A DNA stretch of 64,000 bases from Rotaria macrura (GCA_900239685.1 OENT01000433.1:1-64000); one strand, 5' to 3'; numbered from the stretch's first letter, positions 38,601-51,800 are shown. Notes: a model not told the origin generated them from the letters alone. Program-made: numbers and translations.

Positions 38601-39026
38601 TCTTCAACATTTGTTCGTATTGATTTTCATTGATGCATGAAAGGCAGCTGATGCAACATGTGAAACTGATGCAATGGGAAAAGTTCAACAACATCTCATT
38701 GATCGTATTGTTCAACCTTTTTCATTCAAGTATGCAGTTTCATAGTCAACTAGACGTTTCGATACTAAAAATAAATTGACTTCACTACTAATTTCTTTTC
38801 TAGAAATTTAAGTTCTGCAATAAATCAACAACGAATTCGTGATCGATTACAAAAAGTTCGTCAAGAAAAACAAGAGCGAGATGTGAAAAATCGAAATAAT
38901 AAAATTTTAGAAACTGTTAATGAATTTTTTCCGGATATTGATATAATGAGTAAAAGAGAACGGCATAGAGAAACAATTGAACAATTGGCAAAACCTCGAA
39001 TGATTTATACGAATACAAAATTCTGA
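35699..39026 (+). CDS. Leucine-rich repeat protein, LRRC74-like
   Basis: Ribonuclease-inhibitor-type leucine-rich repeat protein of 542 residues. Exons: 35699-35762, 35821-35973 (or to 35994), 36048-36298, 36368-36590, 36651-36736, 36795-36989, 37051-37143, 37201-37318, 38450-38586, 38644-38729, 38804-39026. After an acidic start (MEGYDDTSFDTDLDDDDDEE), a segment with RKYEKSCHMLDI precedes about seven LRRs such as LKSLDLSCNKI, LINLNLSWNSIRS, LVEFDISWSNLGYDG, LQYINLSSNPLTTHG and VTILDLSGVPVF. After the LRRs, DSMRKIIEHMDERHWRTLDY resembles the segment that follows the repeats in vertebrate LRRC74 proteins. The last 100 residues are charged and probably helical (RIRDRLQKVRQEKQERD). A 1.1-kb intron separates LRRs from the tail. 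Start lies 306 bp after the XPO1 stop on the same strand. Family function is poorly known; a cytoplasmic or ciliary scaffold is a guess. Confidence 0.8.
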
Positions 39027-41632
39027 TTCATTTCATTCAAACGAACTCTTTCCTCAAAGTTTAATACTTAAAGAACAAAGTTTTTCTTTTCGATCAATTG
39101 TTATACATCATAATTCAAATAATAAATATTCCATGAAAACCTTGATTTTTAGTACCATATTTCTGCTATCGATGTCGATTTTAAGGGATAAACATCGATC
39201 TATGATTTTCATGAGAATAAAAAATATATTACTACATGTTTCCTGTTCTATCGATACTCTCAATATTTCAATCTGATTTTCTTCAAAACTCAGTAACAAT
39301 CAATTGTAAAAAACAACACTATTGAAAATAATATTGTTGATGATTGCTGCAAATCGATCTCACTCACATGCTAATTGTATGCTATTCGGTTACATACTAA
39401 GTGTCTGTAATATTGATTAAGTTCTGCTGTGTATTATTCTTAATAGATATTTATGATGAATAATATAATAAACGCTTGACATCATGACAGAAAGAAAAAA
39501 GATTGATAACGCACTGAGAAGATCAGGAATAGCATACATACAGTTAATAGGTAGCATAAGACAATAAGGAATAGCTTTACTAAAATATCATTCTCTTCTT
39601 TTCGCTAGAATTTCATGTTACTTGTTTGTCATCATACCTGTAAAACGAAATACATATTGGAACGAAGAACTTTCACATGCTTGTGCAAGATTTTTTATTA
39701 TCTAAAACAAAGATAAACTTAGAAATATTTAAGAGTTTGCTGCGATCACATGCAAATAATGAGTATGTTTTTTAAGTTGAACTGTATGTGATCGTGCATT
39801 TTAAATATGCATTTCGATTGCCGACATCAATTTTTAAAAGTCTATGAATAATATCAAGAAATACGAATGAATTAAAAATTCATAAGGGAAAATTGATTAT
39901 CAGGAACAAGTTTCATCATAAGCATTCTTTGTGCAAAAACGAGCATCATGAGATATAGTCCAACATTTTCAAAATAACTTACGATTATGAAATGTTATAT
40001 TTCTATCCATCTTTCGATTCTAAAGATCTCAACAGTATTCTATATATATAATCTGCATTAGCAAGTTTTAATCCATCAAATGATGTACTATGAAGAAAGC
40101 TTTTCTGTACATTTGGAACATGATCTAATTTCTAAATCTATCTCTTACAGATCCTCGATATCGGATTCGTACTAACCCCCCCCCCCCCGCATGTTACAAG
40201 ACCCCCCATAGAGAAAACGTTCATCCCACGTAATAGAAGACCCCCTTAAATTAATTGATGCTTTACTACTTAGGAGCTATAATTAATGTTTTTCTATCAA
40301 AATATGCTTGATTCTTAGGGTTTTTAGCTGAAAATATTAAGAGACTGTGTTCATAATGATAATGACAACCTTAAAACCCTGAAAAGCCCGATGGGAATCC
40401 TGATAATAGCCTCAGTTTTCTGGAAAACCTTTTAAATTAAATATTGGGAAAAATTTGGTTTTAATAGAAGACTCCCATGGGAAATTTTTACGCTGGAGCA
40501 CAATAGAAGACCTGGCGTCTTTTATTGTGGGGGGAAGAGGGCGTTAATGAAGAGTTTGATTATGTCTTATTAGAAGCGGGTAGAATTCCATGTTCTGCAG
40601 AGTAAAGAAACTTGATTTTAGTAAGTTATCAGAAAACAAATACCTATCACACACACTCCTATTCGTGTCTTTTACAATGTACGATGTATACATAGATCTT
40701 TTTTCGAAAGAATTGGGAAAAGGAGATTTTCATCAATTCAAGATATATTTGCAATGTGATGTACCTATTCAATTAATATTTTTCAATTATCTCTTTTATG
40801 AATCTGTTTTAAAAAATCTCTATGATGAAGTAAGTTAGTTATATAAATAACAAGTATATGAATATGCAGCAAGAATGAGAGTGCTCATAGTACTAGAGTT
40901 TGCTCATCGATCTTCCCTCAATCTTAATGTGAGACTATATATAGCAATAACGTTGAAATGAAGTATTCCTAAGAAATTGAAATCTTTTGTAACGTGCGAC
41001 AACTCAATCAGAAATATTTTCAGGTAAAAATAAGATTCCATATTGTGCTAACAAATGCTAGATATCATTCTAAATAATATATATATATATATATAGCATG
41101 ATTGGGCTAAAGGAACAATTCTTTTCATTAATTTGCCAAGTCAATCGTATTTTTTATTATATATGTTGTTCTTTTTATCAAATTGTGTTTATTTTATTGT
41201 TGACAAAATTGATGATGATGATGGCGAAAAAACACAAAGTCAAGTTAAGCTTTCATTGTCATAATTTTCGATATGAATCGATTCACTATAGATATAAGAA
41301 CCATGATTTAACTGATCGTATAGATCATGCCAATGATCTTGCTTGCCTATTGGTACTTCTATTCTAATTCATTTTGTTTCTATGTATCTATGTTTATCAA
41401 ATAAAATGAAAACAAGATGAAGAATCATCCGTGTATATGAAATACAAAAGTCCAAAGACATTACTACTGTAGTTATCTTGTTGAAGAAAAAGAGTGAAGG
41501 TAACAAACGAATGTGCTGAGATGAAGATAACAGATATCAGAGCAGAATAATATTTATTCTAAGTTATATTCAAACATTTATAGTCATTGATGAGATAGAC
41601 ATTTTAATTTTATTTCAGATTTTAAGATCGCC
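39027..41632. other. Intergenic with a C-rich repeat block
   Basis: No gene recognised. A block at 40176-40545 has the look of a small repetitive element. A frame at 41098-41367 (89 codons, one hydrophobic segment) starts with ATG but resembles nothing and sits right after an AT dinucleotide tract; I do not call it. Confidence 0.5.
40176..40545. repeat. C13-bounded repeat block with AATAGAAGAC motifs and hairpin
   Basis: It opens with thirteen C (40176-40188) followed by GCATGTTACAAGACCCCCC, and closes with a G-rich TGTGGGGGGAAGAGGG. The motif AATAGAAGAC followed by C-rich sequence occurs three times (near 40232, 40465 and 40502). The last forms a hairpin at 40499-40529 (13-bp arms, one mismatch, loop CTGGC). 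Opposite strand bias at the two ends suggests an element with loosely inverted termini. No coding capacity. Confidence 0.5.
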
Positions 41633-43316
41633 ATGGCTTTTACAGTATATCAACTATTTCTGGCTGGACTTATGTTAGTAACTGGTACTATAAATACTTT
41701 ATCTACGAAATGGGCTGATAGGTATTTTTCAAATCTATTTCATTATTTATTTCAAATATTTTTTACTATTAGACAAACGGCCCATTTCTGTAATCGATCA
41801 GCTGAAGCGAAACAATTCGAGCATCCATTTCTTCAAGTAGATCACATTTTCATTTATTGACACTTGTCAACACGGTTGATTTCATTTAGGCTGTTGGGAT
41901 GTTTATTGGTGAATTTCTATGCTTGTTAGTATTTAAATTTTTATGGTATTCAACAGCTCGTTATCGTATTAGTCAAATGACTTATAGAGGCGATTCAACA
42001 TCGTCACTTGTTAAATGTTGGCCAATAAATTTGAATAAAGACATACATCTTCTTGAAGGTGAACAAGTTTTCAATCCGATCATATTTTGGGTTGCATCTA
42101 TATGTGATATGGTTTCAACATGCTTATCATATTTTGCATTAAATTTTACCACTGCTAGTTCATTTCAAATGTTAAGAGGCTCAGTGATGGTTTTTACTGC
42201 TCTATTTAGGTAGATATATTGGTCTTAAGAAATATATGAATTCAGATAAATTTTTAAAATGTTTTTGTCTAGTATTCTGTGGCTTGGAAGGCGATTGACT
42301 TTGATTCAATGGCTTGGTATTTTCACTGTCGTTCTTGGTCTTGTTGTTGTCGGTGTATCAGATATTCTATTTTCAAAAGAATCAGAAGGTAATCATTCAG
42401 GTGCCCAAAAATTCCTCGGCATCATTCTGATAATTTTGGCAATGATATTTACCAGTTTACAAGTATGATAATAAAAAGAAAACAAAAGATTAAAACAAAA
42501 AAAGAATCTATTGAACATTTTTGTTTGTAGGTTGTTTATGAAGAACGTTTTATTGGTAAATATAATATTCCGCCATTGCAGGCAGTTGGTTGGGAAGGAA
42601 TATTTGGCTTTTGCACGCTTGGTCTAATTCTCATACCGGTAATCAAATTCGAATACGTTTTCTCGTAGTTCGCATGATTTGTTTTCAATTAGTTTCATTT
42701 TATTCATATGAAAACATCGAATTCAGGTCCTGATCATCGTCTTGAAGATATACCATCAGCATTTTGTCAAATGGCCGATAACCCTATAATTGTTGTTGCA
42801 ACAACCGGTAATGACGAAGCTCTATGTGTATCTTTTTCTATTCTTATTTTATATTTTATGTTGATTCTATCGTTTAGGAAATATTCTTTCCATCGCCTTT
42901 TTTAATTTTGCTGGTATATCTGTGACCAAAGAATTATCATCAACAACTCGTATGGTACTCGACAGTGGTCGAACTTTACTCATATGGGCTATTTCATTAG
43001 CTTTGAGCTGGCAAAAGTTTTATCCATTACAAATTGTAGGCTTTGTTCTTTTGGTTTGTGGTAAGTTGAAGTCTTTCGATTTTTCTATGATGGTACATGT
43101 AAATGGCTATCGCTTCAAATAGGTATGGGTATCTATAATGGCGTTTGGTTGCATCTGTTTCATCAAATCCAAGGTTGTAGACGAGGATCCAATGAAACCG
43201 AAGGACTCTTGCCTAGTTATGAGGATTCTACTGCTGATACAACTAATCCGTCCGTATCATCTCCGTCTAATGGAGAAGTTTATATTAAAAGCGGAAAAGG
43301 AAAAGTGAATGGGTGA
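41633..43316 (+). CDS. SLC35F6: Solute carrier family 35 member F6-like transporter
   Basis: Drug/metabolite-transporter superfamily protein with about ten membrane helices; the vertebrate protein is lysosomal/mitochondrial and binds ANT2, with unknown substrate. Exons: 41633-41721, 41773-41836, 41890-42209, 42273-42462, 42531-42638, 42693-42807, 42878-43060, 43123-43316, all in phase, 420 residues (about 50 more than human). Family blocks are clear: YQLFLAGLMLVTGTINTLS at the start, HPFLQAVGMFIGEFLCLL, SSFQMLRGSVMVFTALFS, LGRRLTLIQWLGI, and the very conserved FFNFAGISVTKELSSTTRMV. The extra length is an insertion after the second helix (STARYRISQMTYRGDSTSS region) and a Ser/Thr-rich cytoplasmic tail, with an EGLLPSYE motif that could serve lysosomal sorting. 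The ATG at 41633 matches the family start. Possible AATAAA near 43479. Confidence 0.93.
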
Positions 43317-44255
43317 ATGACTTAGTTTTTCTTCTTTCATGAAAATGTAAGGCAATTGTATTAATTTTGAAAATTTTTGATTAAAATAACGAAAAACAGT
43401 TGTTGAATTGACATTTTCGAAAGTAAAATATTATATTTTTTTATTTCTTGTTATAAAAAACAATTTTCAAGAGTAGACAATAAAACAGAAGTCACAATAT
43501 TGTTCACAAATGTATGTGTATATGTTGTAGGCAATATTGGAATTCGAATTTTGCCAACAACATATGTGTCACAACTATTTCAGATTGGAACATGTCATTT
43601 CAAATAGGGAATGGAAAACAAAAGTCGATACAAGTTTCTATAGCAATTATTTATTTTAGTTGTATATCGTGTTGCTTTTATTTTCTATCGTGATAAATCA
43701 ATCGTTTGATTCTTGAAGAATACACGACGTACCGATTCATGTCCAAATTCAAGTTAACTTTATAGAAACTTGCGTATATCTCATAGTATCTGCAGTCGTA
43801 AATATTCTAGTCGGAATTCTCTATGGCGACAGTGCTTCTATAAATCGGCAAATTTAGTGCGTAGTGCTTCAAAGTGCTATAATCCTCCAGATGTTGTGAA
43901 AATATCAGCACCAAGATGTATCAAGATCAAAAAAGAAAGATATACAGAAAAATCACCTTAATATTTTCAAGATTGTTATGCCATGGCAATTGGTTAAACA
44001 GTTATTTATATCCATATTCATGAATATATTTCATCAGAGTAGTGACAATTTTTATTTTTCTCAGTGAGTATCGATAGGTTCATAAAACGAAGATGATGTT
44101 GATTCTGCATTTCTAGGAGAATAATAATTAGTGAAGACCATTCAGTATTAGTCATATTCAATTTTCTTGAGAAATATAAGCGAAGATTCATAAAAAAACC
44201 TTGATAATCGACGAAAATTTGGAAAACAAAGCCATGCACATATTTTCACATGTAA

Positions 44256-44287
<32 letters not shown>

Positions 44288-47200
44288 TTTTAAATATCGA
44301 GTATTTCGTAAATACTCAAGATTTAAACATTAGCATTCTCTATAATCACTAATCTTGACCTGTGACAGCAGCATAAACAACGAACTTATATTCTTGATTT
44401 ATCGATTGTTGACCTATTACTTTCTATTCATACTAAGAAACCATTTACAAATTTGTTCACACTAGCTGAAACTCATACGAAAGAAGCAAATGAAAAATAT
44501 TGAACTAGTATTTAATTATTTCTATTTGCATGATATTATTTTATATTTGAAGTTATTTTTTTGAAATCTAGATTAAGTGCAGTATGTCGAATTTAGTTGA
44601 ATGAATTATTAATCGGATGTATCTTTGTTCTTCAAGGAAAGAAGCTTGAATATCAATTAAAAGAATTAATTTTGCACATTGACTTTTTCGATCTAGTTCG
44701 TAATAAAAACGTACTGACATTCCGGAAATCGCATGCCAGAATTTTCAGCAAGCCAAATGTTGACAGCCTCTTAGCATTTATTAATCAATAGTAAAAAGTA
44801 CGCTATGAAATCAAAAACTAGATATTCGTAAGACAACTTAATCAATATGCTAATTTTATTTCTATACATTTACAACTTCTATTGAAATTTTTAACTAATA
44901 ATAAAAACTCGTCGATCTAAGACAAATCAAATCTACATATTGTCTACACACGTGCGTACTATATCGAAATGACGCAACTTCTTCGGGAAAATGTCAACAA
45001 ATCTTTGAAAAACTATTCGACTTACAACATCGATATTACTTGACATGTTGGTTTCAGTATCAACGCGAGAAGAAATTTCTCTAGATATTTCATATATTTT
45101 GAAGAAAGAATATGATATACGAACTGCACCAGCTCTTCCATTCTTATAAATATCAAGACCATAGTTTATTGAATGACATGTGCAAACAAGCACTTTCCAC
45201 GTTTTTTTCCGATTGTAGAAGTTAAAAATAGAAGCATTAGAAAGACTGACTTTTCTCATATCAATTCTTATCAAAATAGTTCAGCATATACATAATTTCG
45301 AGTATTGACTCGAAAAATATATCATTGAATGCCTTTACAAGCACGATGAATCGATACAATAATATTGTCTAGAATTTGTCTTTCGCAATTTCATTAACAA
45401 TGTCGATCATATCCATCTAGATAATTAATATATTGATTATGGAATGAATAAATTTTAATGTTTCCGCTGAAAATAAAATTAAACCACAACAATGTTGATT
45501 TATTTCCTCTAAGAATAAATACCAAGCATAGAATTACGTTCATGGATTTTTTTTAATTGGTATGATTAAAATTCTTTGTGACAACATGTTTGATATCTTC
45601 ATCTAATTTTTCAATCATTTTTTGATTCAAAAAAAAAACAAGGTTGTCATTTTCATTGAATAAATCATATGAATAACTATACAATCAATCTTCCAGACTA
45701 GTATCACGAAAACAAACGTCAACCCCCATGAATACGTAATCAAATTATCAAAAAATATGCGATTGTATCCATGTACTCATATTAACACGCAGTTTTGGTT
45801 TTAAATGCTTCTCATAAAAATAATTATCAAATAACTAACTACGTTGCAACATGCAGAGAATGATCTACTGTTTCTGAAGAGAAGTGCAGTGAAATTTATT
45901 CATTTATGGAAATGAAATAGAAAAGACGGAGTTAATGTCAGAATTAGAGAATATATATAATGAAAACAAGAACCTATTCAACGCACTATAATCGATTGTT
46001 GAACAATATTATGAAACATCAAATAACAATAGTGTTCCAAAAAAACTGCTTCAAATACAATAGCTTCTGAAAATTTCCCTAGACAAGAAGAGATTTCCCC
46101 GAACGCACTTTCATGCATCCTGCCACATTTATTTGATACGCACGTCTTATCAATAGACTTTTGTATTTATTTTCATTCAAAAAAATTAATGAAATACTGG
46201 AGAGATCATAAGATTGCTCGATTGTAAAGCTACTCATCGCATAGAAAAGCCAAAAAAATAGTTTGAGATTAAGTATAAAACATTTCCAGGAGTTCTACAG
46301 GAACGAATGAATGTTCATATTTCTTATGATAATTAAAATCGATAGTTTTTAAGATTGGTTGGCAAGAATTTCTCTTCCCTGTTGTCGCTCAAAGTTTACT
46401 ATAGATTATGAAAACGACTAAAAGAAAGGTCATCGACTACTGTCATTCACGTAATCAATAGAAAGATGACTGACATTTTCAGATAGAATATTTTCTTTTG
46501 CTTTATTGACTATCGTTCAAATTCAGTTTTTTCGACATCATTATCAACATCATGTGAACCGAAAACAACTCTATCCAATAAATCATATTATCATCGTTAT
46601 AGTCTCGCTCTAAGTTTAACATTTGCGACGATAAATCTCTAATTTTATTTTCTCGCTTTTTTGTATCTCCTATAACACTCTCATATGTAAATTCTCTAAG
46701 ATACTAATTATCTTCTAAAAGTCAGTTGTTGCTTTACTAACCAACCCTATCTTGATCAGGAAAGAAAAATTTCACAGTATATTCTATTTTAATAATGGAC
46801 TAATTACTCGATTAGACTCGTTTTTCTTTCTTTCTAATAATCGTTGCTACCAATCGGAAATAGAAATGAACATTTTTAAACGAACAATGCTCTCTCTAAT
46901 AAAAGATTTGTTTAATTGATGAGTGGAACATATCATATGAGATTAGACGTAATATTATTTCAATGTATAAAATAGAAAGAGATATTAATTAGTGAAACTC
47001 TACCGATATTCATCTCTCTATCTTCAAATCTTCAAATCTTCAAATGAGTAAAAATAGGAAAGAATAAGAACGTAAGAACATGAAAAGAAAATAGAAAAAA
47101 AATGTTGTGCCGTTTTTTCTAATTGAGCTATTGCAGTATGTCGTTTTCTGCTTATTTGATTCAGCAATCTCTTCCCTGAATGAACAGCTACTCATACATG

Positions 47201-47417
47201 TTGCTCCTTGTAATAAGTCGCATGTTCTTTTCACTTATTTACACTGATAATAACTTTTAGTTTCTTGAACAATGAAATATCGGCAAACAATCAATGATGA
47301 AATTTATTCCAATAATTTGTTTATGGAATCTTAGTTTCTTTGTCAAGTAATGACATTATTATTATTATTATTATTTTCAAACTAATAAATATTATTTCTA
47401 GAATAATTCATTGTGAA
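43317..47417. other. Intergenic, no gene recognised
   Basis: About 4 kb without a recognisable exon. It contains the SLC35F6 3' UTR, a TA dinucleotide array (about 44262-44285) and an ATT array just before the next gene (47353-47375). Short frames on both strands look like chance. Confidence 0.5.
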
Positions 47418-47747
47418 ATGAATGATACAATTCATGCATTGTTTCCAACTATAATCATTCGTCCATATCCGAATTTACAATTAACAGAACAAACTATGTA
47501 CGATTTGAAGAATAGCATGAGAAAAACCAATGAAATGAATGATTTTGATGATATCGACGATGAGTATAATGAAGAAGATGATGATACGGAAATGGATGAA
47601 CTATCGACAACATCTATAAAATCAACAACCCTAGAAATTAAGTACGAAGCTATTAGTAAACCTATATCCTCTTCTTTTATATTAAAACTTAATAATTCAT
47701 TATTAACATTATTCTTATTATTATTATTAATTAAAACAAATATATGA
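47418..47747 (+). CDS. Hypothetical acidic protein with hydrophobic C-terminus
   Basis: A frame of 109 residues from the ATG at 47418 (MNDTIHALFPTIIIRPYPNL). The middle is strongly acidic (FDDIDDEYNEEDDDTEMDE) and the last 16 residues are hydrophobic (SLLTLFLLLLLI then KTNI), as in a GPI-anchor signal or a tail anchor. A plausible splice acceptor (TATTTCTAG) ends at 47400, so an upstream exon, possibly with a signal peptide, may exist. AATAAA follows the stop at 47784-47789, and the next gene converges from the other strand, ending 57 bp away. The complementary frame on the minus strand (Ser-rich) is taken as its shadow. I do not recognise the protein. Confidence 0.4.
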   Translation: MNDTIHALFPTIIIRPYPNLQLTEQTMYDLKNSMRKTNEMNDFDDIDDEYNEEDDDTEMDELSTTSIKSTTLEIKYEAISKPISSSFILKLNNSLLTLFLLLLLIKTNI

Positions 47748-47804
47748 TCATGAAATTCACGTGATATCTTGCTGTAATGCTCAAATAAAATGTACATTTA
47801 TCAA

Positions 47805-48581
47805 TTATAATAAGCAGCTACTCTTTGGCTTTGAACGTTCTTCGAGATATTTCCAAATCAGCTAAAAACAAAACAAAAACAGATTTCTTCTTTCGAAACT
47901 GATTCATTAAAATTACACCTACGTTACAAAATTCCTTTAGAATAATTTTTTCTGATGTTTCATTTCCTGTCATATTTCCAATGGATTCATAAATTTCAGC
48001 TGTCTTTAAACACAACGAAGATATAATCATGATTAAGAAAATTGTCTTATATGTTACTTTAATAGCATCGAACATATTTTGAAGTGAAATCTGTCCTTGG
48101 AGTGAGTCGTCAATGGATGTATCAATGAATGATTCTTCTATCTCAATGGGTGTTTGAGTAGACACATTGTTGTGTAATTGTTTCTAAAAACTCATGATAA
48201 AACAAGCGATGTCTAATTGAATGCAAGGTAAACTTTTTCTCTGCTGTTTACGTCAAATAGTCCAGTGTTGTTATTTATTGTTGCTATACGTAATTGATCG
48301 ATTATAGATTTAAGCGATTCATTTTCCTTTAATAAGAATTTCTGTCGTTGTTTGAGATGATTAAATTTTTCTTGATAGTCAACTATTTGAGAGGCAAGTT
48401 TATGTATTGTAGTTTTGCCAAGATGTTTCCATTGCTCTGTTAGTTGATTCATTTTATATCGTTCTTCAACAATTAAAGTAGATAATTCTTTCAAATCATC
48501 ATTAGTCGATACGAGTAAAGAATTATGATCGATTATGTTCGTTTGTTTTTCATGTTCTATTGACTGTAAGAATTTAATCAT
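47805..48581 (-). CDS. CCDC85: CCDC85-family coiled-coil protein, compact
   Basis: CCDC85 proteins (DIPA/PICC-1 family) are coiled-coil proteins linked to adherens junctions and transcription control. Exons in transcript order: 48581-48252, 48183-48058, 48003-47923, 47861-47805; phase 0 throughout, 197 residues. The first exon is a continuous coiled coil; EQWKHLGKTTIHKLASQI followed by KFNHLKQRQKFLLKENESLK aligns with the vertebrate EWQRLGRYTASVM...EENLELKEL block. Only after removing the two small introns does the conserved C-terminal signature appear: SEKIILKEFCNLIWKYLEER, then SKP, matching EKEKAIVREMCNVVWRKL of the family. The long disordered linker of vertebrate members is almost absent. 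The middle intron (54 bp) is stop-free and a multiple of three. The ATG at 48581 may be replaced by an upstream exon, since CTTACAG just inside could be an acceptor. The gene lies 242 bp behind the Kelch gene on the same strand. Confidence 0.8.
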
Positions 48582-48823
48582 TGAACGACAAAGAAAATCA
48601 ACAAATATGTTTAAAAAAATATACCTCTCGTGACATTTTTCAATAGCTAAGTCTTATCTGAAATTATATAAGATCATCGTTTATTGCTTTCTTTTTCTTG
48701 CGTTAAAAATAATGACAAACATATACATTTTTGTGATTATGTACATACATATATGAATACAGAAAGCAATCAGACTAAAAACAAGAAAATATACATGAAA
48801 AGAAAAAGAAAAGTAGAATTGGT

Positions 48824-51800
48824 TCAATTTGAACAAGTACGATGATGATGATGTTCAGGATAGTATCGATGACGTTGATATATCATCGGACTGTTACTAG
48901 CACTGTTCGTGCCACTTGATGATACATCACCACCACTTGACATTTCACCTAAGTTATGTCGAGGAACACTATCCGATGGATAAAGATTATAATGTGGATG
49001 ATGATGATGATGTGGATGATTATGATGATGATTATGATGATAAGATTCGTGATTATCAAATGTTTGACAACCATCAAGAAACTGTTGAGGGAAAACAAGT
49101 GAACACCATTTACTAGCTAATGTTGATGGATGAGGTAATTGAACACTACGTTCAAATGTGCGTTTTTCTATATCGAAATAAGAAGATTTAAGAATGTATG
49201 ATTCACTTGACGGACCTATGTATACAAAAAACAGAGAATTGTTTCACATCAACATATCTTAATTAAATGATTCAATCTTACCATCGTGTTCTTCAAGTAA
49301 ATAATGTATTTTATCTCCCAATATACATGAACTTGATATACATTGATAGGAATGTGATACCGGTATAGTGGCTATTTCTGTCCATTGATTTGTTAATAAA
49401 TCATACATTTCAATACATGGTGCCAATCGATACTTATCATCTTCGCCACCAAATAGAATTAAACGTTTATTTTGATAAAATACAGTTGGATTAAATCGAA
49501 CAGTTAATGGCGCTGCACATATGTTTACATGACCAGATTCTAAATCCACCATATAAGAATTTTCGGATAGACGATGATTGAGCCCTAGAAGTATTACAAA
49601 AAGAATTTCATAATTTAATATGCTTTTCTTGTTTATTTACCATCGGTATGTTTTCCACCGATAACGAACGCAACATTTTCAGCAACACATGCTCCTGGCC
49701 ATTTAAGTATTGGTAAATCGGTACATGCTAGTGTTCTCCATTGGTCTTTTTCTATATTATATACTTCGAGTGCTGTTGAACAAGGATGTGTAGCATAAAA
49801 GTTTCCTTTATCACCATACACTCTATAGGTTTATTGAATGAAACAAGATTTACGAATAATAATAATAATCTAATCATACGTACCCACCAACAGCAACTAA
49901 ACATTCATTCGAACTAAATAAAGGAAAAATATTTTCACAGAGATATAGATGCAAGACAAGAATATTGATTAAATCACAAATGAAATTTCATGTTAATTCG
50001 TATTTTTTACCTTAAATATATTTTTACCTCAATGAATACAAATCGCAACTCATGATGTAATTGAAAACAGTGTGTCCTACTGACATTAAAACAGAGGCAA
50101 ACAGCTCTCGAAGATAAGAACGAGATACCAATATTTAGATAACCGAGTGAATGCATACTTCATCTATTTCATATTAGATTATTCTCAAATTTTGAAAATC
50201 TTCCAATATTTCTACAATTCGACTGCTCGAAGTGAATGGATCGGGGTTAATTTCTACGGCATTTTACACTTTTTCTATATCGAAATATATTAGGAGTGAA
50301 TGTTCACATTTTAAAATAAGTGACACATATGCAGAATCCATATTTGTTCTACTTTAAATGAGTGCAACTAAGATTTCAGATAAAGATTATTTTTAAGTAT
50401 TGTGTGGTTTCAAACGCATTATCTTCGAAACCATCGATAAGAACATAATGCAAAACAGATAACTCGAAAATGTCCTAGTTGTTGATGAATATATAAAATC
50501 AATCAGTGTCTTTTTTTGATGGAAATAAATGATGGGTTATTCCTTTGTTCTGAGCAGAAGCGGCTAGACCAGATTCATTGACATGAATTAAAAGCATGAA
50601 TGCCTATTTTTCGATATAGGACAATGGAATAATTAATGAAAAGATGCCTATCGTTTACATAGATCTCTGTGATAATGTACTATAGTATGCCTATTCAAAA
50701 ATGGAAAAAAAAGAAATCAGAGTTGAATCCAATATTCAGTAATTATTAATTTTTATATTTTAAGTTTAACGTAACACACTACAACATTTTCATATATTTA
50801 TCCAATTTTATGAAGTATGAGTTTTATGTTCATGAACTTTTAATTCAATCCTCCGATATACATAATAATTGGTTCCTTCAAACACAATAATGTTTTCCCA
50901 GATTAATCTAAATGAGTAGATAGTAATTAACTCAACTAAAATGAGAGTATAATTGAATCTTATTCATTGACAAACAGTTTCTTGAGCGATTGAAGGCTGC
51001 TTTGTTCTTTTGTAAAATCATTACACGACGGACATATGTTTTTCTTTTTCAGTTACTTTCACAAGTCTTTCGTTGCTTACCCAGCTAATGAAAAAAATTG
51101 TCTCTTTTCACACAATCTTGCAATTTCAGACCATAGTCCTGTTCTTGGATCGAATCGATAACATGCATTGGTTGTTTCTCGATTATTTTCTGAATAACCT
51201 CCGCATGCATAAAGAAAATTATTAACAACAACGAATTTTTGTGATAGTGTTCTCCATGTCGCTAATGAATTACACATATATTCCCAAACATCATCATGTT
51301 TATTTAATATATACATTGATTCATTAACACAGACAAGACTTGCTTCATTGCGAATTTTACTTCTTGGTGATGTTGAACAGTATTGACGATTCGGTAATGA
51401 AAAATATGAATATGCTTCAAATGCATAACGTACACAATCAGGGTCTGTTTTCATAAAATCATGTGACATAACTAAATCATTAAATTCTTCTGGTTTCATC
51501 GTTTGAAAACGAACATGTTCCATTAATGAACTTGCATGAATCATACGATTTTTTTCATCAGATTTTAACCATTCAACACACATATCAAATACTTTTATCT
51601 CTGGATAGAGACGAAATTCATTTGAACGTATTAAATAAAGAATTTGTTCATATGTTAAACGCTTAAAACCTTCATTAAGTGCAACTTTAGGAAAATTACG
51701 TAAAACAAATTTATTTATCTGTTAATGAAAAAATAACAAAGTATATTTATTTCGTTTCTTTTTTTCTTTGATTATTAAAAATCAATATTAGACAAACCTT

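Noticed and set aside
41098-41367. 89-codon frame with one hydrophobic segment before SLC35F6
   Set aside because: Adjacent to an AT microsatellite, biased composition, no recognisable family; insufficient to call a gene.
47432-47797. Minus-strand Ser-rich frame of 121 codons
   Set aside because: It is antisense to the acidic plus-strand frame, and the downstream AATAAA favours the plus strand.
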